DNA from: Verrucomicrobiales bacterium | GTDB taxonomy: Bacteria > Verrucomicrobiota > Verrucomicrobiia > Limisphaerales > UBA9464 | Direction of reading: 5' to 3' | Assembly: GCA_027488845.1 (NCBI GenBank) | Contig: JAIYBC010000057.1 | Span: 186,001-250,000 of the forward strand | DNA length: 64,000 nt | Made by a program: the position numbers and the translations under genes | The notes under the pieces: generated by a model | The model's input: the letters and a program-made list of their open reading frames with translations, nothing else | Database searches by the model: none | What the model was told of the DNA's origin: nothing | Part shown: positions 36,968-45,707 of the stretch, piece after piece | Layout: every line of letters begins with the position of its first letter | How positions within the stretch are numbered: position 1 is the stretch's first letter

Positions 36968-37733
36968 GGTCCAGTTGGATCTCTTCCAACGGGCGACCCC
37001 GGCCGAGCGGACTGTGAAGCTGGGCGCGGGTGAACGGCTCCTCGCCACCGAGACGGTGGCGTTGGCCGGCCAGGCGCTTCCCGTCGACTTCATCCGCCAT
37101 CCCAAGGCGCGGGTCTACCGGTTGCTGCTGCGCCGCGACGGAGTGGCACGCGTCACCGTCCCCCGCTTCGGCACGCTCGGCGAAGCGAGGAACTTCCTGA
37201 TGCGCCATGCGGAATGGCTCGAATCCCGGTACCGCGCCCACCTCGCGGATTCCGCCCGCAACGCCGCGGATCCCCTCCGTCCGGAGATCCGTTTCCGAGG
37301 GGGGCTTGTCCCGGTTTCGGTGTCCGAGGACGGAAAGGAACTCCTCCTCGGCCAGGCCCGTTTCCCCGTGCCGCGCCTCCGCGACCCCGGCTTGCCCGCG
37401 AGGGCCTCCGCCGCGCTGAGGAAGCTGGCCGCCACCGAACTCCCCGCACGGGTCGAGGAACTCTCGTCGCTCCATGGCATCGCCGTCACCCGGGTCGCCG
37501 TGCGGAACCAGCGCACCCGATGGGGATCCTGTTCGCCGCGCGGCGTCGTCTCGCTCAACTGGCGACTCGTGCAGGTGCCGGAAGCGGTCCGGGACTACGT
37601 GATCCTCCACGAGCTGGCCCATCGACGTCACATGAACCACTCGGAACGTTTCTGGGACGAGGTGCGCCGTCTCTGCCCCGATTTCGAGGTCTCGGAACGT
37701 TGGCTCCGCGAGAACTCCCGCATCGTGCTCTGA
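36906..37733 (+). CDS. YgjP-like (DUF45) M48-type zinc metallopeptidase
   Basis: Up to 275 residues. The C-terminal half is the YgjP/DUF45 metallopeptidase: [55 protein letters not shown]. It includes the zinc motif HELAH and the third ligand region HSERFW. The N-terminal half ([16 protein letters not shown]-like strand, [17 protein letters not shown]) is the usual YgjP N-domain. Substrates are unknown; the family is often found beside restriction or housekeeping genes. The start is uncertain: ATG 36906 overlaps the ferredoxin gene by 62 bases, while GTG 36951 and TTG 36975 are alternatives nearer to homologue-like starts. Confidence 0.85.
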   Translation: MAGPCWNIPSPVARSVLPPSEVQLDLFQRATPAERTVKLGAGERLLATETVALAGQALPVDFIRHPKARVYRLLLRRDGVARVTVPRFGTLGEARNFLMRHAEWLESRYRAHLADSARNAADPLRPEIRFRGGLVPVSVSEDGKELLLGQARFPVPRLRDPGLPARASAALRKLAATELPARVEELSSLHGIAVTRVAVRNQRTRWGSCSPRGVVSLNWRLVQVPEAVRDYVILHELAHRRHMNHSERFWDEVRRLCPDFEVSERWLRENSRIVL

Positions 37734-37768
37734 TCCGGCCGTCGCGTTCGGCCATTCGGAACGGACGC

Positions 37769-37915
37769 TCACGCCAAGGCGCAGAGCCGCGGAGGAACGG
37801 AAGGGGACCGCTGGTGCTCTGGTGAAAGTGGAGACCACCTCCGAGTGGCTTCCGATCCGAGGGAGGTTGAGGATGCCGACGGTCCATTCTCCGCGGCCTC
37901 CGCGCCTCCGCGTGA
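37769..37915. repeat. Imperfect inverted-repeat element (possible MITE-like or REP-type repeat)
   Basis: The left arm (37769-37794, TCACGCCAAGGCGCAGAG then CCGCGGAG) pairs with the right arm (37889-37915, CTCCGCGG then CCTCCGCGCCTCCGCGTGA), with few mismatches. Inside, GGACCG pairs with CGGTCC and ACCTCC with GGAGGT, so the whole 147 bp can fold into one long cruciform. Sequences of the type 'TCACGC-AAGGCGC-GAG' are, to my knowledge, dispersed intergenic repeats in several GC-rich phyla. It sits between the ends of two convergent genes and codes for nothing visible. Confidence 0.7.
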
Positions 37916-38002
37916 CCCTTCCCACGAAGAGCGGCAGGACGCCGAAGCCGAGGCCGCTTCTTCGCGTCAGCCACGTCTCCGCCCTTCCCCGACGTCTCCG
38001 AT

Positions 38003-39307
38003 TCAGGCGAGGGACGCGACCACGCGCTCGATGATGGCCATGCCTTCCTCGGCCTGGGACCTCGGCAGGTTCAAGGCCGGCAGGAGCCGCACGATCTGGT
38101 TCCCGCTGGGGATCGTCAGGACTCCGGCTTCATGCAGGCGGTTCACGAAGACGAGGCTCGGGGCCTTGTCCGCGGCGGCGAAGGCTCGGACCTGCGACGC
38201 TTCGCCGAGTTCGATGCCCAGCATGAAGCCCAGTCCGCGGGCTCCCTTCACCACGCCCGGATGGCGATCGGCGAGCTCCCCGATGGCCGACCGCAGGTAC
38301 TCGCCGGTCTGGCGGACGTTGTCGGCAAGGCGGTCCCGTTCGATCACCTCGAGGATCTTCAACGCCACCGCACAACCCAGCGGCGTTCCGCCGAAGGTGG
38401 TGCCGTGGGTCCCGGGGCCAAGGATGTCGCAGAGCTTCACGCCATGGACCTCCTCCCGCAGCCAGAACGCGCCGATCGGGAATCCGCCGCCGAGGGACTT
38501 GGCCATCGAGACGCCGTCCGGGACGAACGCCTCGCCTCCCGGCACGCCTTCGAGCACCCGCTGGAAGCTCTGGAAGCGGCCGGAGCGGAAATGCCCGCAT
38601 TGGACGGCGTCGACGAGCAGCAGGAGTCGCTTCTCGTCGCAGAGCCGGCGCAGGCCCAGGAGGTATTCCGCGCTGGCGGGCGTGATGCCGCCCTCGCCCT
38701 GGATGCCTTCGATGAGAATGGCCACGGTCGCCGGCGAGAGGGCCTCGCGGGCGGCGTCGAGGTCGTTGAACGGGATGTGCCGGAACCCGGGCACCATCGG
38801 TTCGAAGCCCTTCTTCACCTTGTCCTGCCCCGTGGCGGAGATGCCGCCGAGCGTGCGTCCATGGAAGGAGTTCACCGCGGTGAGGATCTCGAAGCGTCCC
38901 TCGTCGTGGCCGAACTTGCGCGCGACCTTGTAGAGTCCCTCGTTCGCCTCCGCGCCGGAGTTGCAGAAGAAGACCTTTCCGGGCGCGATGCGGCGGCTGA
39001 GTTCGTAGGCCAACCGCCCCTGGGGCTCGTTGTAGTAGAGGTTGGACACGTGCACGAGGCGGCGTGACTGCTCCACCAGCGTCTCGGTGATCTCGGGATG
39101 CGCGTGTCCGAGGCTGCAGACGGCGATGCCGCCGCCGAGGTCGAGGTAGCGCTTGCCGCTGACGTCCCAGACCTGGCTGCCCGCGCCGTGGCTCAGGGCG
39201 AGGTCGAAGCGTCCGTAGCTCGGCACCACATGGCGCTGGAACAGCTCACGGACCTCGGCGTGCCGGTTCTGGAGGATCGGGGGCGGCGTGGGGACCAGTT
39301 CTTTCAT
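38003..39307 (-). CDS. argD: Acetylornithine aminotransferase
   Basis: ArgD is a PLP-dependent class III aminotransferase that converts N-acetylglutamate semialdehyde to N-acetylornithine, and may also serve lysine synthesis. The 434 residues contain YLDLGGGIAVCSLGHAHPE, FFCNSGAEANEGLYKVARKF, NSFHGRTLGGISATGQDK, LIEGIQGEGG, the PLP Asp region LLLLVDAVQCGH, the Schiff-base Lys in GVSMAKSLGGGFPIGAFW, and GTHGTTFGGTPLGC. One slight oddity is VQCG where most enzymes have VQtGxGRtG. It follows ArgC in the pathway, but the two genes are not linked. Confidence 0.94.
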   Translation of the reverse strand: MKELVPTPPPILQNRHAEVRELFQRHVVPSYGRFDLALSHGAGSQVWDVSGKRYLDLGGGIAVCSLGHAHPEITETLVEQSRRLVHVSNLYYNEPQGRLAYELSRRIAPGKVFFCNSGAEANEGLYKVARKFGHDEGRFEILTAVNSFHGRTLGGISATGQDKVKKGFEPMVPGFRHIPFNDLDAAREALSPATVAILIEGIQGEGGITPASAEYLLGLRRLCDEKRLLLLVDAVQCGHFRSGRFQSFQRVLEGVPGGEAFVPDGVSMAKSLGGGFPIGAFWLREEVHGVKLCDILGPGTHGTTFGGTPLGCAVALKILEVIERDRLADNVRQTGEYLRSAIGELADRHPGVVKGARGLGFMLGIELGEASQVRAFAAADKAPSLVFVNRLHEAGVLTIPSGNQIVRLLPALNLPRSQAEEGMAIIERVVASLA

Positions 39308-39374
39308 CTCGTCGGACGCGCGTTATGCGTGCGTCCGCGCGGAACGCAAAGCAATTCGCGGCACGGCCGGCCCG

Positions 39375-40487
39375 TCAGACGAAACGCACCGTCAACACCG
39401 GCGGAAACCGCACCGGCAGAGGCATCCATCCGTCGCCGCCGTCCTCGGAGACCCACACGCCGCCGCTCGTCGATCCGACCGCCACGCGGTTGCCCGTGGC
39501 GTCGGTGTCGATGCCGTGCCGGTAGACGAGATCGTACGCCTCGTCGAGCGGCAGGCCGCGGGTCAACGTCTCGAATCCCTTGCCGCCGTCCCGGGTCCGC
39601 GTGAGGACGAAGCGGCCGGCCTTCGGGATGCGGCAGACATCCGCCTCCGCCGGCGCGAACAGCGCGGTCTCCGGATCGATCGGATGCGCCGCCACGGCGA
39701 AGCCGAATCCGGAAGGCTCGGGCGGTGGCACCGCCTTCCAGGAAAGTCCGTCGTCGGTCGAACGGAAGATCCCGTTGTGGTGCTGGCACCAGAGCACGTC
39801 CGGCTCGGCGAGGCAGCGGGAGATCCGATGCGGATCCTGGGTGTCGGGATCGTCGGCCTGGTCCGGCGGGAGATAGGCGGCGCGCATCCCGTCCGAGCGG
39901 TTGGCCCAGGTCGCTCCGTCGTCCTCACTGACCCAATACCCGCCGCAGGACACCCCCACGCCCAGACGGGTCGGATCCCGTGGATCCACGAGGATGCTGT
40001 GGATGCCGGGGTAGTCGTATCCGCCGCCGAACCACTTCGCGCGTTCCGGCCTGTTCCAGAGGCCGGTGACCAGCGACCAGCTGTCGCCATGGTCGTCCGA
40101 CTTGAAAAGGCCACCCGGGACCGTCCCGCACCAGAGCCTTCCGGTTTGGTCGTCGCCGCCCGCTTCCAGGCACCAGGCCAGTTCCACGGACCACGGGATC
40201 GTCACGCCCCGCATCGGGCAGCGGATATCGGGTGCGTCCGCCGGCTTCGGCGGGAACGCCGGGGACGCGATCTCCGTCCAGGTGCGGCCGGAATCGGCGC
40301 TCCGATGCAGCTTCGTGCCGAAATGGCCGTGGTGGACCACGGCGTACCACGCGCCGTCGCGGGGATCGGTGAGCACCGCCGGGATCTGCAGTCCGGGGAA
40401 GTGCGGCGGGAGCGACCGCCAGCCGTGGACGGTGCGTTCGACGACGAAGAGCCCCTTGCGGGTGCCGAGGAGGAAGCGGTGTTGCAT
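39375..40487 (-). CDS. Cytoplasmic BNR/Asp-box beta-propeller (exo-sialidase-like fold)
   Basis: The 370-residue protein without a signal peptide has repeated Asp-boxes (SxDxGxxW): SADSGRTWTE, SDDHGDSWS, SEDDGATWA, STDDGLSWK and SEDGGDGWM, plus a degenerate TRDGGKGFE. These indicate a six- or seven-bladed propeller of the sialidase/YCF48/VPS10 type. The N-terminus MQHRFLLGTRKGLFVVER resembles unassigned 'WD40/YVTN/BNR-like' bacterial proteins. Sialidase catalytic residues (arginine triad) cannot be assigned. It lies 18 bases downstream of a MoaD/ThiS-like gene, so the two are probably one operon. Confidence 0.82.
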   Translation of the reverse strand: MQHRFLLGTRKGLFVVERTVHGWRSLPPHFPGLQIPAVLTDPRDGAWYAVVHHGHFGTKLHRSADSGRTWTEIASPAFPPKPADAPDIRCPMRGVTIPWSVELAWCLEAGGDDQTGRLWCGTVPGGLFKSDDHGDSWSLVTGLWNRPERAKWFGGGYDYPGIHSILVDPRDPTRLGVGVSCGGYWVSEDDGATWANRSDGMRAAYLPPDQADDPDTQDPHRISRCLAEPDVLWCQHHNGIFRSTDDGLSWKAVPPPEPSGFGFAVAAHPIDPETALFAPAEADVCRIPKAGRFVLTRTRDGGKGFETLTRGLPLDEAYDLVYRHGIDTDATGNRVAVGSTSGGVWVSEDGGDGWMPLPVRFPPVLTVRFV

Positions 40488-40505
40488 GGGTTTCCTGGGT
40501 TTGGA

Positions 40506-40775
40506 TCAGCCGCCGGAAAGGGCCTGGAGCAGGTGGACTTCGGAACCGCCCGGAACCGCGACCTGCTGGTGCTCCCGGTCGGTCAGGGCCTGGCCGTCGA
40601 GGAACACCGCGACGTGCTTCCGGATGCGGCCTTGGTCGTCGACGACGTAGGACCTCAGACGCGGTTCGCTTCGGAACAGGGCGTCCAGCACCTGCCGCAG
40701 CGATCCGGGAGCCACCTGCCACGGGCCTTCGAAGCCTTCGCGCCGCAGGTGATGGGTGACATGGACGGTGACCAT
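40506..40775 (-). CDS. MoaD/ThiS-family ubiquitin-like protein
   Basis: The 89-residue protein has the beta-grasp pattern of sulfur carriers: VTVHVTHHLRREG, the LRQVLDALFRSEPRLRSYVVDDQGRIRKHVAVFLDGQAL middle, and the end VPGGSEVHLLQALSGG. It terminates in Gly-Gly, the site that E1-like enzymes adenylate. No ThiF/MoeB, MoaE or thiamine gene is nearby; moeA is 13 kb away. ATG 40775 removes an unlike 29-residue extension. It is paired with the downstream propeller gene. Confidence 0.82.
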   Translation of the reverse strand: MVTVHVTHHLRREGFEGPWQVAPGSLRQVLDALFRSEPRLRSYVVDDQGRIRKHVAVFLDGQALTDREHQQVAVPGGSEVHLLQALSGG

Positions 40776-40904
40776 GAGAGGCTGGATGCCAGTCCCCCAC
40801 ATCGGACGCCGGCAATCAAGACCGGCTTGGGGCGCAGTCTGGGGGAAGAGGCCCTCGCGCAAAACCGCAACTCCGCGGGGAAAAAGGCGCTGAACCGACG
40901 GGGC

Positions 40905-41867
40905 TCACGGTGCCGCCGTCCGTCGGTCGCGGACACGCCGGCAGAGATCGGCGGCGGCTCCGGGCCATTCCGGAAACCGGAATCGGAAGCCGGCTTCGAG
41001 AAGCCGGCCGGGGACCACACGACGGCTCTTCAGCACCAGCTCGCTTTCCGTCCGCAGGAAAAAGGCCCCGATCTCCAGCATCCAGCGCGTGGCCGGCAGG
41101 CCGACCGACCGACCCCATGCCTTCCGGAGGGATCCCATGAAGTCGCGGTAGGGAAGGGGTTCCGGGGCGGCGAGGTTCACCGGCCCCTCGATCTCCGGAT
41201 GGGCGATCAGGAATTCCAGCGCGGCGAGGAAGTCGGCCTCGTGGATCCATGAGACGTATTGGCGCCCTCCGTCCACCGGCCCACCCAGGCCCCAACGGAC
41301 CAACCGCAGGAGCACATCGAAGACGCCTCCCCGATCCGGGGTCATCACCATCGCGGTGCGCAGGATGACCCGACGGGTGCCGGGGGTGGGCGAATCGAAG
41401 GCTGCCTTCTCCCAGCGTTCGGCGACCGAATGGCTGAATCGCCAGGTGTCCGGCACCCCGACTTCCCCGCCGCCGAGGATCCCGTGGGCCTCGTCGTTCG
41501 GACCGTCGAAGCGGTGGGCGTAGATCGTCGCGGTACCCATCTGCAGCCACAGCGGCGGCGGTCGTCGTGCGGCTGCGATTGCGGCGGCCACCGCCCGGAC
41601 GGATTCGACCCGCGAGCGCAGGATCTCGTCGCGGTTCCGGCTTCCGTAGCGGCAGTTGACGCTGCGTCCGGCGAGGTTGAGCACGACGTCCGCACCTTCC
41701 AGCTCGGACGCCCATCCGCCAACCGACCGGGCGTCCCAAGGCACCGTCCTCCACGTCGCCAGACGGGGCGTCCTCGACAGGACGACCACATCGTGTCCCA
41801 AGGCGTGGAAGTGCCGGGCCGTGGCCGTTCCGACCTGACCGGTGCCGCCGGCGATGACGATCTTCAT
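40905..41867 (-). CDS. TIGR01777-type NAD(P)-dependent epimerase-like protein
   Basis: A 320-residue extended SDR: the Rossmann motif MKIVIAGGTGQVGTATARHF, then DVVLNLAGRSVNCRY (typical LAGxSVxxRW), SRVESVRAVAAAIAAA, a Ser/Tyr region LQMGTATIYAHRFDGPNDE, WEKAAFD, and a DUF1731-like C-terminal part (RWMLEIGAFFLRTESELVLKSRRVVPGRL). This is the TIGR01777/YfcH family, whose substrate is unknown. ATG 41867 overlaps the DUF2071 stop (ATGA). It is the last gene of the DCC-DUF2071-TIGR01777 unit. Confidence 0.92.
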   Translation of the reverse strand: MKIVIAGGTGQVGTATARHFHALGHDVVVLSRTPRLATWRTVPWDARSVGGWASELEGADVVLNLAGRSVNCRYGSRNRDEILRSRVESVRAVAAAIAAARRPPPLWLQMGTATIYAHRFDGPNDEAHGILGGGEVGVPDTWRFSHSVAERWEKAAFDSPTPGTRRVILRTAMVMTPDRGGVFDVLLRLVRWGLGGPVDGGRQYVSWIHEADFLAALEFLIAHPEIEGPVNLAAPEPLPYRDFMGSLRKAWGRSVGLPATRWMLEIGAFFLRTESELVLKSRRVVPGRLLEAGFRFRFPEWPGAAADLCRRVRDRRTAAP

Positions 41868-42619
41868 GGGATGGTGACGTCTGCCCGATCCCGGCCAGCA
41901 GTGGCGAACGCTCCGGCGCGCATCCACCGGACTCCGGTGGGTTCCATCCGGACGGCGCTGTCCACGCTCCACTCGCTGTCGCCGAGTTGTCGCTCGAACC
42001 ATCGGCATCGGAGATGACGGACCTCCAGGGGGTGCACCTGGAAGCGTTCGACGGCCATGTGCATCGCCTCAATGCGGTCGCCGGTCCTATTTGCGGACCA
42101 GCCGACGGCCCCGGCCTCAAGGAAGCTTCGGAGCCCTTCCATGGAGTGGAAGACGGAATCGGAGGGCACCCGGTCGGCGGTGCGGGTCGCGAGGTCCACG
42201 TCGGCTTCCGCGTCCGGTGTGCGCAGATCCAGGTTCCACGCGTCGCCGGTTTCCCGGGCGTCGAAAAGGCCGTGGTTCATCGGCCCGGGGACGACCCGGC
42301 CGCTCGTCCAGGCGGCCAACCCCAAGCTGGTTTCCCGTCGGAAGATGTGGACGCCGGTGCGGACCTGTCCGGCTTCGGTCCACTCGACGGCGATCCGATG
42401 GGCGAGGTTGTCCATCGCAAGACCGGTCCAACGTGGCCAACCCGCCAGGCGGACCGATTCCAGTCGAATCCAACACAGCCCGAAGATCGCCTGTCCTTCC
42501 ACGATCTGCGGCCGCAAGGGCGCCGGCAGAAGGTGTGCGAGGTTCCCGGGGCGGGTCCGGCAATTCACCAGGATCCTCCGGGCGACCTGGCCTTCGAGCC
42601 TGGGAGCGGAGGGATTCAC
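41864..42619 (-). CDS. DUF2071 (YqjF-like) protein
   Basis: The 251-residue protein matches the YqjF/DUF2071 group in pattern: RILVNCRTRPGNLAHLLPAPLRPQIVEGQAIFGLCWIRL, GLAMDNLAHRIAVEW and VHIFRRETSL. It then has a beta-rich second half (SDSVFHSMEGLRSFLEAGAVGWS). The function is unknown. GTG 42619 overlaps the DCC-gene stop by 4 bases (GTGA), and its own stop overlaps the next ATG; all three genes are coupled. An upstream frame exists but is antisense-like over the DCC gene. Confidence 0.82.
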   Translation of the reverse strand: MNPSAPRLEGQVARRILVNCRTRPGNLAHLLPAPLRPQIVEGQAIFGLCWIRLESVRLAGWPRWTGLAMDNLAHRIAVEWTEAGQVRTGVHIFRRETSLGLAAWTSGRVVPGPMNHGLFDARETGDAWNLDLRTPDAEADVDLATRTADRVPSDSVFHSMEGLRSFLEAGAVGWSANRTGDRIEAMHMAVERFQVHPLEVRHLRCRWFERQLGDSEWSVDSAVRMEPTGVRWMRAGAFATAGRDRADVTIP

Positions 42620-43059
42620 GGCATCTCCAGGAAGGGGATGGTCACCGTATGGCGGCGGTTCCCATTCCGCGGGGCCACTTCGCACAGGTCGCCAAGACAG
42701 AAGCGGTTGCGGGCGACCCAGCGGTAGATCCGGTTCGACACCCAATGGATGCCCGGAGCCGATATCAGGACGCCCGCGATCCAGAGCCAGGGAACCTGCC
42801 GGCACATCCAGCCGATCGCGTCGATCCCGCCGAGGAAGGAACCATCGCGTCGGCGCAGGCGCATCTCCTTGGGGAACCCGTCCTCATCGATCCGGAGAAG
42901 CTGACGGACCCGGACCTCACGCATTCCGTGGAAGCGGATCCCGAGCGGTCCGAATACCGGTGTCCACCGGCCCACCGCCGCGCAGCACAGCGGACAGCGA
43001 TCGTCGAAGTAGACCTCCGCCAGCGGCATCTCGTTTGTGGCATCCGTATTTTCTGTCAT
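42616..43059 (-). CDS. DCC-family thiol-disulfide oxidoreductase-like protein
   Basis: The 147-residue protein has the DCC signature VYFDDRCPLCCAAVGRW (DxxCxxC), then MRLRRRDGSFLGGIDAIGWMCRQVPW and a C-terminal hydrophobic helix with YRWVARNRFCLGD. DCC proteins (DUF393) are thought to be thioredoxin-like redox proteins; no reaction has been settled to my knowledge. A purine-rich GAAAGGAC lies 12 bases before ATG 43059 and is one of the clearer ribosome sites here. It is 46 bases downstream of the GbsR-type regulator. Confidence 0.88.
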   Translation of the reverse strand: MTENTDATNEMPLAEVYFDDRCPLCCAAVGRWTPVFGPLGIRFHGMREVRVRQLLRIDEDGFPKEMRLRRRDGSFLGGIDAIGWMCRQVPWLWIAGVLISAPGIHWVSNRIYRWVARNRFCLGDLCEVAPRNGNRRHTVTIPFLEMP

Positions 43060-43105
43060 GGCTGAAATGTCCTTTCAAAAAAAGGGGTTTGGGAAGGGGT
43101 GGGGA

Positions 43106-43651
43106 TCAGTCCCCGGTGAGGCCGAGGAGTTTGCGGGCCTTTTCCGCGAGGCCGAAGAAGCGGGTGAGCACGGAGGTGGGCCAACCGCGGAAGGTCGCGT
43201 ACCAACCGGTGGTGGTGGCCAGGAAGCCCTGCATCTCGCGCAACCGGTCGCGGGTGTAGGTGCTGGTGGCGGGATCCTTGTCGGCCTCCGCGATGCATTC
43301 GCGGATCACGGAAAGGGTCGGATCCACCTCACGGCGTTTGCGTTCCTCGATCACGATCCGGAACATCTCCCAGACGTCCTTGAGGCTTTCGAAGTGGTCC
43401 CGCCGGTCGCCCGGCAGGTGGACCATTCGGACGATGCCCCAGCCCTGCAGTTCCTTGAGGCTGGTGCTCACGTTCGATCGCGCCACACCCAGGGTCTCCT
43501 GGATCTGCTCGGCATGCAGCGGCTCCGGCGCCAGGAAGAGGAGCGCATGCACCTGGGCGACCGTGCGGTTGATGCCCCACCGGGTTCCCATCTCCCCCCA
43601 GTGCAGCACAAACCGCTTCTCCGCGGCGGTCAACTGGCTCAAGGCGCTCAT
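43106..43651 (-). CDS. GbsR/MarR-family transcriptional regulator
   Basis: The 181-residue protein has the GbsR winged helix-turn-helix. ERFVLHWGEMGTRWGINRTVAQVHALLFLAPEPLHAEQIQETLGVARSNVSTSLKELQGWGIVRMVHLPGDRRDHFE aligns with the family through the NRTVAQ and SNVS recognition segments, and a helical C-terminus (VWEMFRIVIEERKRREVDPTL) follows. GbsR-type proteins repress or activate osmolyte and membrane genes. It heads the DCC-DUF2071-TIGR01777 run. A perfect inverted repeat abuts its start codon, pointing to autorepression. Confidence 0.9.
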   Translation of the reverse strand: MSALSQLTAAEKRFVLHWGEMGTRWGINRTVAQVHALLFLAPEPLHAEQIQETLGVARSNVSTSLKELQGWGIVRMVHLPGDRRDHFESLKDVWEMFRIVIEERKRREVDPTLSVIRECIAEADKDPATSTYTRDRLREMQGFLATTTGWYATFRGWPTSVLTRFFGLAEKARKLLGLTGD

Positions 43652-43668
43652 TTCTGTACAGACAGAAA
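43651..43668 (-). promoter_or_regulatory. Putative operator of the GbsR-type regulator
   Basis: TTTCTGTACAGACAGAAA has 7-base perfect arms around ACAG and contains the smaller palindrome TCTGTACAGA. It overlaps the first base of the start codon and the putative -10, so a bound dimer would block both transcription and translation of the regulator itself. Confidence 0.65.
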
Positions 43669-43690
43669 CAAAAGATTGCCTCTGAGTCAA
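43662..43690 (-). promoter_or_regulatory. Putative promoter of the GbsR-type regulator operon
   Basis: On the minus strand TTGACT (43690-43685) and TTCTGT (43667-43662) are 17 bases apart. The second box overlaps the operator. Confidence 0.4.
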
Positions 43691-43700
43691 GGGGTGGAAC

Positions 43701-44180
43701 TCAGCGTGTGGCGGACGGCGTGGCGGCGGGTTGGTCGGACCAGAGGTTTCGGAGAAGCTCGATGCGACGGCGGTTGACGCCGAGGTCGGAGTGCCCCGTC
43801 CGCGAGGCCGATCGGACATGGATCACCCCGGAGGCGGGATCGGCAAGGAACTCGACGTCGTCGACGAACCGGAAGATCCGCGAGCGGAACTCGAACCGGA
43901 GGTAGTCGGGCCGTTGATCGGCGAGGACCGTGCGGGGTTGGGCGAGCACGAGTTGCCGGAGCCGTTCGAAGGCGGGCCCGGCTGGGCCGGTGAGTGGCAG
44001 TGGGGCGATGGCGGCCTGCGGTGCGGTGTCCTGGCTGCAGACGCAGTTGGGAGAGGTCGGGCAGGCTGGAAGGCGGTTGCCGACGGGTCCGGAGGTGGCT
44101 GGGGAGCTCATGCAGGAGGCGATGCCGAGGCACACCGCCAGCAGGACGGGGATGGAAAGAAGAAGCCGGCGGCGGTTCAC
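43701..44180 (-). CDS. DUF1499 lipoprotein
   Basis: A 159-residue protein with the lipoprotein signal RRRLLLSIPVLLAVCLGIASC (cysteine at about residue 23) and a mature DUF1499 domain. The domain shows LPACPTSPNCVCSQD (the usual CPxSPNCVSS), FRSRIFRFVDDVEFLADPASGVIHVRSASRTGHSDLGVNRRRIELL. The function of DUF1499 is unknown. The start is GTG 44180; no ATG suits the signal. It is 56 bases after accC in the same direction. Confidence 0.88.
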   Translation of the reverse strand: MNRRRLLLSIPVLLAVCLGIASCMSSPATSGPVGNRLPACPTSPNCVCSQDTAPQAAIAPLPLTGPAGPAFERLRQLVLAQPRTVLADQRPDYLRFEFRSRIFRFVDDVEFLADPASGVIHVRSASRTGHSDLGVNRRRIELLRNLWSDQPAATPSATR

Positions 44181-44236
44181 GGAGTCATCCGTAGCACTTC
44201 GCCGCCGGCTTGCATCCGGCAAATCGACCGGACCGG

Positions 44237-45622
44237 TCAGGCCTTGTCCTGGATCAGCTCGCGTCGGGCACCGCCCAGCAGGCGTTCCACGAAGTTCGTG
44301 GTGTAGTTGCCGCGGCGGAAATCGGGATCCTGCAGGATCGCCATCTCGAACGGGATGGTGGTCTTGATGCCCGTGATCATGAACTCGCCGAGGGCGCGGG
44401 TCATCTTGTTCAGGGCGTCGGTCCGGTCGCGGCCGATCGCGATCAGCTTGCCCACCATCGAGTCGTAGTAGGGCGGGATCGTGTAACCGCCGTAGGCGTG
44501 GGAATCCAGGCGGATGCCACCGCCCCCGGGCGGGTAGTAGATCTCGATCCGGCCGGGGCTGGGACGGAAGTCGTTGAACGGATCCTCGGCGTTGATCCGG
44601 CACTCGATGGCGTGCCCTCGGAAGGTCACGTCGCCCTGGCTCAGGGTCAGCTTCTCGCCGGAAGCGATGAGGATCTGCTGCTTCACCAGGTCCACGCCGG
44701 TCACCTCCTCGGTGATCGGGTGCTCGACCTGGATGCGCTTGTTGACCTCGAGGAAGTAGAAGTTGCCCGTGTCGTCGACGATGAACTCGACGGTTCCGGC
44801 GTTGGTGTAGCCGGCCATCTCGGCGATGCGCAGCGCGGCCTTGCCCATCTTCTTGCGCAGGTCCTTGAGGTCCTTGCGGTCGAGCAGCGGGGACGGGGTC
44901 TCCTCGATCAGCTTCTGGTTGCGACGCTGGATCGAGCAGTCGCGCTCACCGAGGTGGATGATGTTCCCACGGTTGTCCCCGAGGATCTGGAACTCGATGT
45001 GGTGGGGGTTCTCGATGAACTTCTCGATGTAGACCCCCGAGTTGCCGAAGGCCTTCTCCGCCTCGGAACGGGCGGTGTGGTAGCCCTTGATCAGGGAGAT
45101 GTCGTTGTGGGCGGCGCGCATGCCGCGGCCGCCACCGCCGGCGATCGCCTTGATCATCACCGGATATCCGATGCGCTTGGCCACGGCCAAGGCCTCCTGT
45201 TCGGACTCGACCAGTCCTTCGGAGCCGGGCGGCGTCGGGACACCGGCCTTCTTGGCCAGGTTGCGCGAGCTGGACTTGTCGTGCAGCGCGTTCATGGCCG
45301 CCGAACGCGGCCCGATGAACCGGATGTTGCAGCTCTCGCAGACGTCCGCGAAGTGCGCGTTCTCGCTGAGGAAGCCGTAGCCCGGGTGGATCGCGTCGAC
45401 GTCGGTGATCTCCGCCGCGGAGATCAGCCGGTCGATCCGCAGGTAGCTGTCGGTCGACGGTCCGTCGCCGATGCAGACGGCCTCGTCGGCCACCTGCACG
45501 TGCATCGAGTTGGCGTCCGCCTTGGAATAGACGGCCACCGTCTTGATGTTGAGCTCCCGGCACGCACGGATGATCCGCATGGCGATCTCGCCGCGGTTCG
45601 CGATCAGGATTTTTTCGAACAT
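44237..45622 (-). CDS. accC: Acetyl-CoA carboxylase, biotin carboxylase subunit
   Basis: AccC carboxylates the biotin of AccB using ATP and bicarbonate, the first half-reaction of malonyl-CoA formation. The 461 residues show [20 protein letters not shown], the ATP-grasp glycine loop [12 protein letters not shown], the metal and bicarbonate segments [29 protein letters not shown] and [13 protein letters not shown]. Length is typical. It lies 85 bases after accB. Confidence 0.97.
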   Translation of the reverse strand: MFEKILIANRGEIAMRIIRACRELNIKTVAVYSKADANSMHVQVADEAVCIGDGPSTDSYLRIDRLISAAEITDVDAIHPGYGFLSENAHFADVCESCNIRFIGPRSAAMNALHDKSSSRNLAKKAGVPTPPGSEGLVESEQEALAVAKRIGYPVMIKAIAGGGGRGMRAAHNDISLIKGYHTARSEAEKAFGNSGVYIEKFIENPHHIEFQILGDNRGNIIHLGERDCSIQRRNQKLIEETPSPLLDRKDLKDLRKKMGKAALRIAEMAGYTNAGTVEFIVDDTGNFYFLEVNKRIQVEHPITEEVTGVDLVKQQILIASGEKLTLSQGDVTFRGHAIECRINAEDPFNDFRPSPGRIEIYYPPGGGGIRLDSHAYGGYTIPPYYDSMVGKLIAIGRDRTDALNKMTRALGEFMITGIKTTIPFEMAILQDPDFRRGNYTTNFVERLLGGARRELIQDKA

Positions 45623-45707
45623 GTGTGGGAAAGGGTCGGACGTCCGGACGGCGACACGGGTATCTCCCGAAAGGCCGCCTCGGACGGATTTCCGGCCGGA
45701 AGACCGG

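Noticed and set aside
40845-40905. Possible terminator after the TIGR01777-type gene
   Set aside because: The best stem on the minus strand is only 4 bp (CCGC/GCGG) before TTTT, too weak to claim.
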